From Ruminococcus sp. (GTDB taxonomy: Bacteria > Bacillota > Clostridia > Lachnospirales > Lachnospiraceae): 64,000 bases of DNA. Of this stretch, positions 36,849 through 46,220 are shown piece after piece; the stretch's first letter is position 1; each line of letters opens with the position of its first letter. Made by a program: the position numbers and the translations under genes. The stretch lies in assembly GCA_013911065.1 (NCBI GenBank), contig JACERV010000030.1:1-64000 (forward strand), read 5' to 3'. Below the pieces are notes generated by a model, which was given only the letters and a program-made list of their open reading frames with translations, had not been told where the DNA came from and did not search any database.

Positions 36849-37962
36849 CGTCCCGCCTCACATAGTCATTTATATTATCCAGCGTAATCAAGCTCGACTC
36901 CACTGGAAGATATTCACTGACGTATCCTTTGGTGAAATAGTCGTAAAACCCACGAATGCTTACACGCCCCATTTCCTCTGTATCAACCACAATGGTAGAG
37001 TCTATAATTCCCTTCTGGATTCCATCCAGTATCTCCGTTGAGGTATAATAGCCGATGATAGAGATTCTTCCTACCAGGTTGTAATCAATAATGCACTGGC
37101 AGGCACTTATGGTGTCCATTGCATTGAGACAGACAATAATGTCCGGGCGCTCATTATCATCAAGCACAATATTCCTTATGGTTTCCTCTGACTCAAATTC
37201 TCCTCCGCTGCCGGAAGTAACAGTAGACCACAGAAGCTCACGCCCTGGCAGGCTCTTGGTCACGGAATCCCGGATGCCGGAATAGAGAAGGTTAGGTGCG
37301 GCTTCTTCCTCTTTGGACCCCACCATAATTGTAATCTTTGTGCGATCATTTGCCGTGCTGTCCTGTTCGAAGTCTAGGTTAGTCTGCTGAGTGTCTTTGT
37401 TTTTCTGTGAAGAGTTTTGGTTTTCCTGCAACGAATCCCGATTCTCTATTAGTCTAATGAGGCGTCCGCCATACAGTTCGCCCAAGGCATAGTCGTTGGT
37501 ACTGACAAAACTCATGCGTTGGCTGTTGAAGTTATCGTTTAAAAGCGTGATTACCGGTATGCCTTTTTGTACTGCCGTATCAATAAGGGCAGATATTTCC
37601 TCCCCGTTGTCCGGGTTTACAATGATACCATCCACATTGGCGGCAATTGCCATGTGAAGCAGTTCCATACTGCTATAACTCTGAGACAACCCGGCGCCAA
37701 AATCCTGTACATACATGCCATACTGCCCGCCCTCCTCCTGAGCACCTTCATAGATAGATTCCCAAAAGGAATCCTGGGCAGAACCATCTCCTATCATTGC
37801 AATATGATAAGTATATTTCTTCTCGTTCTCTGCTCCATTCTCACTGTGAGAAAGCTTCTTATCCAGTAAAACCTCCACAACCGTCATAACTGCTGCTACC
37901 AATAGAAGCGTAATAATACCGATAACATAAATCCTCATACTTTTGTTCCTAAAATGCTTCAT
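36841..37962 (-). CDS. Membrane-anchored sugar-binding protein, XylFII-like co-sensor
   Basis: A 373-residue periplasmic-binding-type protein with an uncleaved-looking N-terminal helix (about 10-30, VIGIITLLLVAAVMTVVEVLL) and no lipobox cysteine, so it is probably membrane tethered. The sugar-binding fold (from YHIAMIGDGSAQDSFWESIY) is interrupted around 180-205 by a Gln/Asn/Ser/Asp-rich insert (ENRDSLQENQNSSQKNKD). It is first in an operon with a histidine kinase, regulator and binding lipoprotein, all overlapping. A ligand-sensing subunit for the kinase is the most likely role; it could still be a redundant receptor. Confidence 0.85.
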   Translation of the reverse strand: MKHFRNKSMRIYVIGIITLLLVAAVMTVVEVLLDKKLSHSENGAENEKKYTYHIAMIGDGSAQDSFWESIYEGAQEEGGQYGMYVQDFGAGLSQSYSSMELLHMAIAANVDGIIVNPDNGEEISALIDTAVQKGIPVITLLNDNFNSQRMSFVSTNDYALGELYGGRLIRLIENRDSLQENQNSSQKNKDTQQTNLDFEQDSTANDRTKITIMVGSKEEEAAPNLLYSGIRDSVTKSLPGRELLWSTVTSGSGGEFESEETIRNIVLDDNERPDIIVCLNAMDTISACQCIIDYNLVGRISIIGYYTSTEILDGIQKGIIDSTIVVDTEEMGRVSIRGFYDYFTKGYVSEYLPVESSLITLDNINDYVRRDDE

Positions 37963-38071
37963 TCCTCTTTCCCCTTTGGCTTTCTTTTACCATTATACCA
38001 ATTTTCAAATTCACACACAGGCAAATAATTAATAGAATTATAGCATTTTTTTGTCCTGTATACAGTAGTAC

Positions 38072-38126
38072 AAAAAAAGGCGTGTTTTCACCTAACTCAT
38101 AATGATAGTTAGGAAGAAACACGTCC
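38072..38126 (-). terminator. Strong hairpin with T-run, second terminator after tRNA-Leu
   Basis: Minus-strand arms GACGTGTTTCTTCCTAACT and AGTTAGGTGAAAACACGCC enclose a loop of nine bases. They are followed by seven T. Confidence 0.65.
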
Positions 38127-38175
38127 TTCAATAAAAACTTATGTACAGAGTATGAAATAAGAATCTGCAAAAATA

Positions 38176-38231
38176 GTAAAACGCCTGCAGTAAAGGATTA
38201 GCAAAAAGACATCCACTTTACTACAGGCGTT
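38176..38231 (-). terminator. Hairpin immediately downstream of tRNA-Leu
   Basis: AACGCCTGTAGTAAAG pairs with CTTTACTGCAGGCGTT across a loop of about 20 bases. TTTT and a further T-rich stretch follow on the minus strand. It begins ten bases after the tRNA 3' end. Confidence 0.7.
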
Positions 38232-38240
38232 CCAATTAAC

Positions 38241-38325
38241 TGCGGAAGAAGGGACTTGAACCCTCACGAGCGCATTGCTCACAAGATCCTTAGTCTTGCT
38301 CGTCTGCCAGTTCCGACACTTCCGC
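38241..38325 (-). tRNA. tRNA-Leu (anticodon AAG)
   Basis: An 85-base class II tRNA. The acceptor stem GCGGAAG pairs with CTTCCGC and the discriminator is A; CCA is not encoded. The D-arm has AACTGGCAGAC. The anticodon stem CAAGA/TCTTG holds the loop CTAAGGA, giving anticodon AAG. The long variable arm (GAGCAATGCGCTC) and T-arm GGGTTCAAGTCCC are clear. The wobble A is presumably converted to inosine, which would let it read CUN codons. Confidence 0.93.
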
Positions 38326-38484
38326 ATTCCGTGACGGTGTAAGATATTTATCATTCACACGCCACGAATGATATCTTACTATTTATTTTCCCAAATGTCA
38401 ACAGGTTTTGATAAATTTATTATATATTTCTGTAAATTTCTTATATCTATTTTTCATATAATTTTATATCACCTTAACTTCTTT

Positions 38485-39252
38485 CTAAGGATTAAACCTT
38501 GACAAAAATGTCTGAAGTCTCGGTGTTTTAGGATGATTAAAAATCTCTTCCGGAGTACCCTGCTCTGCTATGGTTCCTTCATTAAAAAAGGCCACCCGGT
38601 CTGCAATTTCTTTTGCAAAATCCATTTCATGAGTAATCAGCAGCATCGTCATGTCACTTTCAAGAGCTATTTCTTTGATCACTTCTAAAACCTCACCTAC
38701 AAGCTCCGGATCCAAAGCAGAAGTAGGCTCATCAAATAACATAATATTAGGTTTCATGACCAGTGCTCTGGCAATGGCAACCCTTTGCTTCTGTCCGCCG
38801 GACAACTGAGCCGGATAAACATCCAGTTTATCTCCCAATCCAACCTTTTCCAGCATCTCTTCTGCCTGAAGTCTTGCTTTCTTTTTCGAGAGTCCCAACA
38901 CTGTTACCGGAGCCTCCATCACATTTTTTAAAACCGTCATATGAGGAAACAGATAAAAGTGCTGAAAGACCATACCAATGCTTTTTCTCATTTCTCTGAG
39001 ATGTTTTCCATTTGCTTTCACAAGTTTTCCATTTATTTCTTCATGCCATAAGCCTTTGCCTTCCACTTCTATGGTTCCGGAATTTGGTTCTTCCAATGTC
39101 ATCAATAACCTTGCCAACGTTGTTTTTCCCGAACCACTGGGGCCTATTAAGGCCACCTTCTCTCCCGGATAAATATCAAAATCTATCTCTTTTAACACTT
39201 CCAATTCTCCATATGCCTTTGTAATATTTTTATAACTGACAATTGGTGTCAT
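38485..39252 (-). CDS. ehuA: Polar amino-acid/ectoine-type ABC transporter ATP-binding protein (EhuA-like)
   Basis: A 255-residue ABC ATPase. Walker A is [13 protein letters not shown], the Q-loop is in [15 protein letters not shown], the signature is [15 protein letters not shown] and Walker B is [15 protein letters not shown]. It belongs to the polar amino-acid uptake (PAAT/HAAT) class. It is the last gene of a four-gene operon whose binding protein resembles EhuB, so it is called EhuA-like by context. It energises the two permeases upstream. The ectoine assignment depends on the binding protein. Confidence 0.85.
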   Translation of the reverse strand: MTPIVSYKNITKAYGELEVLKEIDFDIYPGEKVALIGPSGSGKTTLARLLMTLEEPNSGTIEVEGKGLWHEEINGKLVKANGKHLREMRKSIGMVFQHFYLFPHMTVLKNVMEAPVTVLGLSKKKARLQAEEMLEKVGLGDKLDVYPAQLSGGQKQRVAIARALVMKPNIMLFDEPTSALDPELVGEVLEVIKEIALESDMTMLLITHEMDFAKEIADRVAFFNEGTIAEQGTPEEIFNHPKTPRLQTFLSRFNP

Positions 39253-39274
39253 AATCTGCTCCTTTCCATGTTAA

Positions 39275-39928
39275 TCAGTTACTTTTGCCCAGCCGGACTT
39301 CCAGTTTCTTAATCAGCTGCGAAGAGGAATAACTTAACAGGAAAAATACAACTCCTACAATGGTAAATCCCTCCAGATATCTGAAAGAACCAGCCCCGAT
39401 TATTTTAGCTGTCTGTAATATTTCAACCAAAGTTATGGCGGACAACAACGGAGTTTCCTTGAACATTGTAATCAGATAGTTTCCTATCACTGGAATAATA
39501 GGGGGTATAACCTGAGGCAAAATTATTTTTGTCCATGCCTGAGGCTGTGAAAAATTCAGAGCCTTTACAACTTCCCACTGGCCCGCGGGAACGGCCTCAA
39601 TTCCACTCCTGAATACTTCCGATAAGTAGGTGCTGTAATGAATCCCTAATCCCAGAATACCGGCAGTAAAAGGTTTAAAAGTTATTCCAAACTGAGGAAA
39701 TACGTAAAAAATAAAGTAAAGCTGTACCAAAAGAGGTGTATTTCTTATAAATTGTACAATTCCTTTTACGGCAAGGGAAACAGCCTTTATGTCCGCCCGG
39801 ATTAAAATGGATAAAATCAATCCCAAAAGTAAAGCAAGTAAAAACCCGAAAAATGTTGCACTTACCGTAATTTTTAAAGCCGCCAGTATCTGAGGGAGTA
39901 TAGAAAACGCGTAATCCCAGTTCCACAT
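39275..39928 (-). CDS. ehuD: ABC transporter permease, EhuD-like
   Basis: A 217-residue inner-membrane permease with about five hydrophobic helices and the polar amino-acid type EAA loop (VVKALNFSQPQAWTKIILPQVI). The conserved block IVQFIRNTPLLVQLYFIFYV is present. It starts one base after the other permease gene, so the pair probably forms a heterodimeric channel. The operon has the order binding protein, permease, permease, ATPase, under a c-di-AMP riboswitch. Confidence 0.83.
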   Translation of the reverse strand: MWNWDYAFSILPQILAALKITVSATFFGFLLALLLGLILSILIRADIKAVSLAVKGIVQFIRNTPLLVQLYFIFYVFPQFGITFKPFTAGILGLGIHYSTYLSEVFRSGIEAVPAGQWEVVKALNFSQPQAWTKIILPQVIPPIIPVIGNYLITMFKETPLLSAITLVEILQTAKIIGAGSFRYLEGFTIVGVVFFLLSYSSSQLIKKLEVRLGKSN

Positions 39929-39929
39929 A

Positions 39930-40586
39930 TTAGACTCTCCCTTCTGAAACTTTTTGCTCTAATAATTTCATTCCTTTGGACAGTGGCAGCCCGATTATGA
40001 AATATATAATCAAAAGCATACTATAGATTTTAGTAGTCTCAAAGGTAGTGGCATTTAAAATATTGGCTTGGTAAGTCAAATCAGTTAATGTAATCATTGA
40101 AACCAAAGAAGTACTTTTTAGCAGCTCTATAAGCTGATTCCCCAAATTAGGAATCATCATTACAAATGCCTGAGGTATGATGACTCTTCTCATACGCTGA
40201 ACTTTAGTCATGTTCAGCGCTATACATGCTTCTGTCTGGCCACTCGGCACAGCTTGTATGGCACTTCGAACAATTTCAGAGCAATATGCGCCAAAGTTCA
40301 ATCCTATGGCCAGAATCCCGGCTGTGAGTGCCGAAAGTCTTATGCCCATCATGGGAAGTACAAAATACATCCAGAATAACTGAACCAACAGGGAAGTCCC
40401 GCGGAAAATCTCTATATATACACTTGAAATAAAACGAATTATTTTATGTTTGGACATTCGTGCTAATCCTGATATACCCCCTAACACAAGTGCGAGAACA
40501 GCTGCTGAAAATGTAACCTGAAGGGTAACCTTTAAGCCAACCTTAGCCAGAGAGACAAATATTTCATATGTACTCAAACACTCCAC
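39930..40586 (-). CDS. ehuC: ABC transporter permease, EhuC-like
   Basis: A 218-residue polar amino-acid-type permease with five predicted helices. Conserved features are YIEIFRGTSLLVQLFWMYFVL and the coupling loop ACIALNMTKVQRMRRVIIPQA. It is a paralogue of the adjacent permease. It follows the binding-protein gene by 22 bases. Together with EhuD it should form the transport channel for the substrate captured by the EhuB-like lipoprotein. Confidence 0.83.
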   Translation of the reverse strand: MECLSTYEIFVSLAKVGLKVTLQVTFSAAVLALVLGGISGLARMSKHKIIRFISSVYIEIFRGTSLLVQLFWMYFVLPMMGIRLSALTAGILAIGLNFGAYCSEIVRSAIQAVPSGQTEACIALNMTKVQRMRRVIIPQAFVMMIPNLGNQLIELLKSTSLVSMITLTDLTYQANILNATTFETTKIYSMLLIIYFIIGLPLSKGMKLLEQKVSEGRV

Positions 40587-40608
40587 TCCCTTCTTTCCCG
40601 AATATTCA

Positions 40609-41529
40609 TTACTTAATTACATCTTCCACTGTTATATCTCCCGGAAGTTCCTCTTCTGTAAATCCAAAGGGCTGAATGATTTCAAGTAATTCTCCAGAAT
40701 CCTGCAATTTTTTAAGCTCTTCATTAAACGCCTCAACAAAATCTGTGTCGTCTTCTCTGAAAGCGGTCGCTCCATATCCCCTGACACTCTCCCCGTCTAT
40801 AACAGGCTGTGTAAAATCAGTCACCCGCTCAATATCCGGATCTCCTGCTGTATCCAATGTCTCCTGTAAGGACGGTCCTGTTGCAGTAATGACATCCACA
40901 CGTCCTGCCTGCAGGGCTGCAAGAGCAGATGGCATGTCCGGCACCGTTACAAGTCTGTCTTCGGGTACACCAACAGCAACCAGATAATCATATTCGATTG
41001 CCCCGCCCGGTATGGCAACAGTAGCAGTTTCATGTTCTGCTATATCCTCATAGCTATGTAAATCCAGAGGATTTCCCTGCTTCACGGCAATCGCTTCCCC
41101 TATACTGTACTCAGGGTTTGCAAAGCTCACGTCAGCTGCCCGCTCCGGGGTAATAAACATGCCCGCGGTAACCATATCAAACCGCTTTGCCTGCAGCCCG
41201 GGAATCAAAGAGCCGAACTCGGTCAGCACACCTCTCATCTCACCAATACCCAGGTTTTCAAGAACTGCACGGGCAACCTCAACAGCTTCACCTGTCAGCT
41301 CTCCTTCCGCTGTCTGATAAGCGTATGGTTTTTCATTGGCAAAGCCAATCGTTACATAGCCTTCTCTCTTTGCTTTTTCAAGTGTAGTTTCACCTGCTTT
41401 GCTGTTGGATGCACCATCTTGCTCTCCAGCATCCCCACACCCGGTAAAAGAGAACGCAACCATGCTTACTGCCAACAACACGAGACAAATTTTTCTTACG
41501 TTTTTTGTTTTTGAGTAAAAAGTACCCAT
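40609..41529 (-). CDS. ehuB: Ectoine/hydroxyectoine-type substrate-binding lipoprotein (EhuB-like)
   Basis: A 306-residue type II binding protein with a signal peptide and lipobox FTGC (Cys31). The mature part opens YVTIGFANEKPYAYQTAEGE and continues GVLTEFGSLIPGLQAKRFDM and TAGMFITPERAADVSF. These blocks are strongly reminiscent of EhuB ectoine receptors rather than of glutamine or histidine receptors. No ectoine-degrading eut genes are present, so uptake would serve osmoprotection. A c-di-AMP riboswitch in the leader fits that role, since c-di-AMP normally restrains osmolyte and K+ import. Substrate choice is inferred. Confidence 0.82.
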   Translation of the reverse strand: MGTFYSKTKNVRKICLVLLAVSMVAFSFTGCGDAGEQDGASNSKAGETTLEKAKREGYVTIGFANEKPYAYQTAEGELTGEAVEVARAVLENLGIGEMRGVLTEFGSLIPGLQAKRFDMVTAGMFITPERAADVSFANPEYSIGEAIAVKQGNPLDLHSYEDIAEHETATVAIPGGAIEYDYLVAVGVPEDRLVTVPDMPSALAALQAGRVDVITATGPSLQETLDTAGDPDIERVTDFTQPVIDGESVRGYGATAFREDDTDFVEAFNEELKKLQDSGELLEIIQPFGFTEEELPGDITVEDVIK

Positions 41530-41764
41530 AACATCTCTCCTTTCTGATATCTCTGCATAAATAAACTAAATTAAATATGCTAAAATATAGTTAAGAGCAT
41601 TATTAAAAAACGCTTACAGCACTTATTCAATTTTATTTAGTTGGATTTTGATAACACAAACAGGGCTGTAAGGCCCAAAAGAAAAACAAACGTATTAATT
41701 TAAGTCTGAGTAAATAAATCAAAGATTTATTTACTTGAAAGAATAGTTAGTTATAATTCTGTTT

Positions 41765-41890
41765 CACACGCTTACGAGGTTAGCTGTCGGGTTCGGTTAG
41801 AAACTTCCCTATGGTTTGCTGCGCAAACTAATTCACCCCAGAAAATGGTTCCCCCGTTTTCCTTTTGGAAATTCAGCAAAAATTAATTCA
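41765..41890 (-). ncRNA. ydaO-type c-di-AMP riboswitch upstream of the Ehu-like operon
   Basis: Read on the minus strand, the leader contains the conserved ydaO blocks in order: GCTGAAT (about 41877), GGGGGAACCA (about 41850), GGGGTGAAT (about 41835), and near the 3' end GAACCCGACAGCTAACCTCG followed by TAAGCG. A -35-like TTGACA lies upstream at 41938-41943 with only a poor -10. The riboswitch usually turns genes off when c-di-AMP is bound. A weak AT-rich hairpin lies downstream at 41703-41740, but I cannot prove that it is the expression platform. The remainder of 41530-41764 shows no gene. Confidence 0.93.
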
Positions 41891-42041
41891 CTGAGTTTTT
41901 TATGCTCTGGTAAAAGGGTAACATATATCAAAAGTCATGTCAACCCGATGCGGCCGCAAAACTTTTGTTCGCCTTTTATCCAGAATAAAATGGATAGTTA
42001 TACCCATAACATTTCATAATAAGAGAATAAGACAATGGATA

Positions 42042-44705
42042 ATGAAAGGAATGGTTTCAGTGAACTTCATAAAAAGAAAAAAACCTCCCAGACAGATTCA
42101 GAAAAACAAGCATGACTCAGAAGCCAAACTCCGCTCCTGCGCTTTTCTGGTGCCGGAAGATTTATTTACTCTTCTGTCAGCCTCCCAATCCGGCCTCACA
42201 AATAATGAAGTGGAAAACAGGCAGGATGAATTCGGAAGGAATGTTATTACCATAGGTAATAAAAACACATTGCCTCACAGGTTAAGGGAGGCAGTCATCA
42301 ATCCCTTCAATTTTATTTTGCTGCTTGTTGCTGTTGTTACGTATTTCACGGATGTTGTAGCATCTAAAAAACCCGACTATCTCACCGTCATTATTATTTT
42401 ATCGTTGGTATTCCTGTCAAGTTCAGTTGCCTTTGTGCAAAGCCAGCGTTCTAATGCCGCTGCTGAAAAATTATCTCAAATGATCTCCAACAAAGCGGAT
42501 GTCTGGCGGGATGAAAAGCTGGCTGACATTCCAATGGATGAGGTGGTTCCCGGGGATATTGTGCAGCTTTCTGCAGGCGATATGATTCCTGCGGATGTGC
42601 GTTTTTTAACCACAAAAGATACTTTTGTTGCCCAGGCAGCGCTGACCGGGGAGTCCAATCCAGTAGAAAAGTTCAGCAGCATATGCAGCAAAAAGAATGA
42701 TGCATTAACTGATTTACACAATATCGGTTTCATGGGATCCAACATTATAAGCGGAAGCGCCACGGCCATTGTACTAGCCACCGGAAACAATACGTACTTC
42801 GGTTCAATGGCCAGGTCCCTCTCTGGTGACCGGGCGAAAACCAGCTTTGAACGAGGTGTGGATTCGGTCAGTAAATTATTGGTCCGCATGATGCTGGTGA
42901 TGGTTCCCGTAGTGTTTCTGATTAACGGCTTGTCGAAGGGTGACTGGCCAAACGCATTCCTATTTGCCGTTAGTATCGCCGTGGGGCTTACTCCGGAAAT
43001 GCTGCCTGTCATCATGACCTCAACACTGGCCAAAGGGGCGGTTTCCATGTCCAGGCACAAGGTGATTGTACGCACCCTTGGTGCAATCCAGACATTTGGT
43101 GAAATGGATGTGCTGTGCACCGACAAAACCGGAACACTGACTGAGGATAAGATTATACTGGAAAAGTATATGAACCTTCACGGTGAGGATGACACCCGTA
43201 TCCTGCGTCATGCATACCTGAACAGCTATTTCCAGACCGGGCTTAAAAATCTGATTGATATTGCCATCATTAACCGGGCCGGTCAGAACGGGCTTTCTAA
43301 TATCCTGGATGCTTACAGCCGCGTAGACGAAATCCCTTTTGACTTTTCGCGCCGCAGGATGAGTGTGGTTTTAACCGATAAAAACGAAAAACGGCAGCTT
43401 ATCACAAAAGGAGCCGTAGAAGAGATCCTGGCGATTTCTTCCTTCGTAGAAATGAACGGACATGTTCTGCCAATGGACGGGGAGACCCGGCAAATGGCAC
43501 TGGATACCTACGAAAAGTACAACACTGAAGGATTAAGGATGCTGGCTGTAGCTCAGAAAAATGAGGTTCCCGGCAGTGGTTCTTTCGGAGTGGCAGACGA
43601 AAAAGATATGGTTTTGATTGGTTTTGTAGGTTTTCTTGACCCACCAAAAGAAAGTGCTAAAACTGCAATCACTGCACTTCGGGAACACGGTGTAAGAACT
43701 GTTGTCCTCACCGGAGACAGCGAAGGAGTGGCTGTAAAGGTTTGCGGCAAAGTGGGGGTGAACGCTTCCCGTCTTTTTACCGGACATGACATTGAGCAAA
43801 TGGATGACGCCACACTTCTGGATGCGGTAAAGAATTGTGATTTGTTTGCCAAGCTTTCTCCTTCTCAAAAAGAACGTGTGGTAAAAGCCTTCCAAACAGC
43901 AGGACATACGGTTGGCTATATGGGTGACGGTATTAACGATGCGCCGCCCCTGCATCAGGCTGATGTGGGTATCTCTGTTGACAGTGCCGTGGATATCGCC
44001 AAGGAAACCGCAGATATCATCCTGCTGGAAAAGGATCTTATGGTACTTGAAGAAGGCGTCATCGAAGGCCGCCGCACCTTCGGCAACATCATAAAGTATA
44101 TCAAAATGGCCGCAAGCGGAAATTTGGGCAATATGATTTCAGTCATCGCGTCCAGCATTTTCCTTCCGTTTCTGCCGATGCTGCCGGTGCAAATATTAAC
44201 ACAGAACCTCCTGTGTGATTTTTCACAGATGGGAATGCCCTTCGACAGTGTGGATAAAGAATATATCCAAAAGCCCCGTAAATGGGAAACAGAGTCGATT
44301 AAATCCTTTATGGCATTCTTGGGACCAGTGAGCTCTGTCTTTGATATTTTATGCTTTGCTGTAATGTGGTGGGTAATTAAAGCAAATACGGTGGAGTTAT
44401 CCCCGTTGTTTCAATGCGGATGGTTTATATTTGGGACGGTATCACAGGTGTTGGTCATCCACATGATCCGCACTGCTAAGGTTCCTTTTCTGCAAAGCAT
44501 GCCATCCATCCCCCTCTTCTTATCTACATTTATTGTTGCAGCGGCAGCGCTGATAATAAGCTTTAGCAACTTTGCAGTTGGCCTTGATATGATGCAGCTT
44601 CCAGTTTCATTTATCCCATGGTTAGCCCTAATATCAGCCGGTTATCTCCTATGCGTACAATTCATCAAAAGAATCTATGTGCGCCGGTATGGAGAATGGA
44701 TGTAA
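42042..44705 (+). CDS. mgtA: MgtA-type Mg2+-transporting P-type ATPase
   Basis: About 887 residues, a P3B-type ATPase. Visible features are the N-terminal cation-ATPase domain, actuator AALTGESNPVEKF, and the helix-4 block GLTPEMLPVIMTSTLAKGAV. The phosphorylated Asp361 is in CTDKTGTLTEDK, and the hinge is GYMGDGINDAPPLHQADVG. About ten membrane helices are present. The match to MgtA around the phosphorylation site is close. The start is uncertain: ATG at 42042 or 42051, or GTG at 42060, which has AAAGGA nine bases upstream and the best ribosome binding site. The gene is monocistronic and divergent from the c-di-AMP-controlled transporter. I see no M-box magnesium riboswitch upstream. Confidence 0.92.
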   Translation: MKGMVSVNFIKRKKPPRQIQKNKHDSEAKLRSCAFLVPEDLFTLLSASQSGLTNNEVENRQDEFGRNVITIGNKNTLPHRLREAVINPFNFILLLVAVVTYFTDVVASKKPDYLTVIIILSLVFLSSSVAFVQSQRSNAAAEKLSQMISNKADVWRDEKLADIPMDEVVPGDIVQLSAGDMIPADVRFLTTKDTFVAQAALTGESNPVEKFSSICSKKNDALTDLHNIGFMGSNIISGSATAIVLATGNNTYFGSMARSLSGDRAKTSFERGVDSVSKLLVRMMLVMVPVVFLINGLSKGDWPNAFLFAVSIAVGLTPEMLPVIMTSTLAKGAVSMSRHKVIVRTLGAIQTFGEMDVLCTDKTGTLTEDKIILEKYMNLHGEDDTRILRHAYLNSYFQTGLKNLIDIAIINRAGQNGLSNILDAYSRVDEIPFDFSRRRMSVVLTDKNEKRQLITKGAVEEILAISSFVEMNGHVLPMDGETRQMALDTYEKYNTEGLRMLAVAQKNEVPGSGSFGVADEKDMVLIGFVGFLDPPKESAKTAITALREHGVRTVVLTGDSEGVAVKVCGKVGVNASRLFTGHDIEQMDDATLLDAVKNCDLFAKLSPSQKERVVKAFQTAGHTVGYMGDGINDAPPLHQADVGISVDSAVDIAKETADIILLEKDLMVLEEGVIEGRRTFGNIIKYIKMAASGNLGNMISVIASSIFLPFLPMLPVQILTQNLLCDFSQMGMPFDSVDKEYIQKPRKWETESIKSFMAFLGPVSSVFDILCFAVMWWVIKANTVELSPLFQCGWFIFGTVSQVLVIHMIRTAKVPFLQSMPSIPLFLSTFIVAAAALIISFSNFAVGLDMMQLPVSFIPWLALISAGYLLCVQFIKRIYVRRYGEWM

Positions 44706-44714
44706 TACAAAGCT

Positions 44715-44757
44715 AAAAATCCTCAGGATGACTCTACTGTTCATCCTGAGGATTTTT
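44715..44757. terminator. Bidirectional terminator between mgtA and trpB2
   Basis: AAAATCCTCAGGATGA pairs with TCATCCTGAGGATTTT across a nine-base loop, with T-runs on both strands. It separates the two convergent genes. Confidence 0.88.
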
Positions 44758-44778
44758 GATTTATTTCTAAAGTTTTCC

Positions 44779-46164
44779 CTATTCCATATTTCCCGGAAAT
44801 CTTGGGATTCCATCAAATCCAACCTTCAGGTCAGCATCTGTGGGCACATAGTCCTCCATGACACCGTCATGGAATTTTTCATATGCTACCATATCAAAAT
44901 ACCCGGTTCCTGTGAGTCCGAAGAGTATAGTTTTTTCTTCCCCTGTTTCTTTACATTTCAGAGCTTCGTCAATTGCCACCTTAATTGCATGGCTGCTTTC
45001 TGGTGCAGGCAGTATTCCTTCCACTCTGGCAAACTGCTCTGCCGCCTCGAATACGGATGTCTGTTCTACGGAACGTGCTTCCATGTATCCGTCATGGTAG
45101 AGCTGTGATAAGGTTGAACTCATTCCATGGTACCGGAGACCTCCTGCATGGTTTGCAGATGGAATAAATCCACTTCCCAGGGTGTACATTTTTGCCAGCG
45201 GGCATACCATTCCTGTGTCGCAGAAATCATATGCATAAACACCACGTGTCAGGCTTGGGCAAGATGCCGGTTCTACAGCTATAAACTGGTAATCTGCTTC
45301 GCCTCTGAGTTTTTCACCCATAAACGGTGAGATCAAGCCTCCAAGATTAGAACCGCCCCCTGCACATCCAATGATGATATCCGGTTTGATTCCGTATTTA
45401 TCCATTGCAGCTTTGGCTTCCACACCAATTACAGACTGGTGCAGCAATACCTGATTCAGAACACTTCCCAATACATATCTGTAGCCTTCTGTTTTTGTTG
45501 CTACTTCCACTGCCTCGGAAATAGCACAGCCCAGACTCCCTGTTGTTCCAGGATGCTCCGTCAGGATTTTCTTTCCGACTTCTGTTGACTCTGACGGGGA
45601 TGGAGTAACACTTGCCCCATATGTGCGCATCACCTCTCTGCGGAATGGCTTCTGCTCATAAGAGCATTTTACCATATATACCTTACAGTCCAGCTCTAAA
45701 TAGGAGCATGCCATAGATAATGCTGTTCCCCACTGTCCCGCTCCGGTCTCTGTAGTCACGCCTTTCAGGCCCTGTTCCTTTGCGTAATAAGCCTGAGCAA
45801 TTGCAGAATTCAGCTTATGGCTTCCGCTCGTATTATTCCCCTCAAACTTGTAATAAATCTTTGCCGGAGTCTGCAATTTCTCCTCCAGACAGTACGCCCT
45901 CACCAGCGGCGCCGGACGGTACATTTTATAAAAGTCACGTATTTTTTCAGGAATCTCTATTAAACGGTTGTCATTATCCAGCTCTTGCTTTACCAGCTCC
46001 TCACAGAATACAACGCTCAGCTCTTCTTCTGTCATTGGCTGTAATGTCCCCGGATTCAAAAGGGGCGCCGGTTTATTTTTCATATCGGCACGTACATTGT
46101 ACCATTCTCTTGGCATTTCACTTTCTTCCAGATAAATTTTATAGGGAATCTTGTTCTCACTCAT
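44779..46164 (-). CDS. trpB2: Stand-alone tryptophan synthase beta chain, TrpB2 type
   Basis: A 461-residue PLP enzyme. The PLP lysine is in GNNTSGSHKLNSA and the glycine-rich phosphate loop is GCAGGGSNLGG. The N-terminal extension of about 70 residues and the overall length are those of TrpB2 (TrpB-like) rather than TrpB1. It joins indole and serine to tryptophan and in this class often works without TrpA. No other trp gene is nearby. A Trp-specific T-box lies directly upstream, consistent with indole salvage during tryptophan starvation. Confidence 0.92.
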   Translation of the reverse strand: MSENKIPYKIYLEESEMPREWYNVRADMKNKPAPLLNPGTLQPMTEEELSVVFCEELVKQELDNDNRLIEIPEKIRDFYKMYRPAPLVRAYCLEEKLQTPAKIYYKFEGNNTSGSHKLNSAIAQAYYAKEQGLKGVTTETGAGQWGTALSMACSYLELDCKVYMVKCSYEQKPFRREVMRTYGASVTPSPSESTEVGKKILTEHPGTTGSLGCAISEAVEVATKTEGYRYVLGSVLNQVLLHQSVIGVEAKAAMDKYGIKPDIIIGCAGGGSNLGGLISPFMGEKLRGEADYQFIAVEPASCPSLTRGVYAYDFCDTGMVCPLAKMYTLGSGFIPSANHAGGLRYHGMSSTLSQLYHDGYMEARSVEQTSVFEAAEQFARVEGILPAPESSHAIKVAIDEALKCKETGEEKTILFGLTGTGYFDMVAYEKFHDGVMEDYVPTDADLKVGFDGIPRFPGNME

Positions 46165-46220
46165 ATAAAAATCTCCTTTCTCTTTTACCGGGATAAGTAG
46201 ATTATAATTTCCTATTACAT

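Noticed and set aside
38139-38354. A 71-codon minus-strand frame near 38.2 kb
   Set aside because: It runs straight through the tRNA-Leu gene and its terminator hairpin, so it is not a protein gene.
41530-42041. Possible magnesium (M-box) riboswitch for mgtA
   Set aside because: The structured RNA here reads on the minus strand and matches ydaO c-di-AMP blocks. No M-box consensus segments are seen on the plus strand.
42476-43126. A 216-codon minus-strand frame inside the P-type ATPase gene
   Set aside because: It lies opposite the conserved catalytic core of the ATPase, which is clearly the real coding frame, and has no start signal or recognisable domain.
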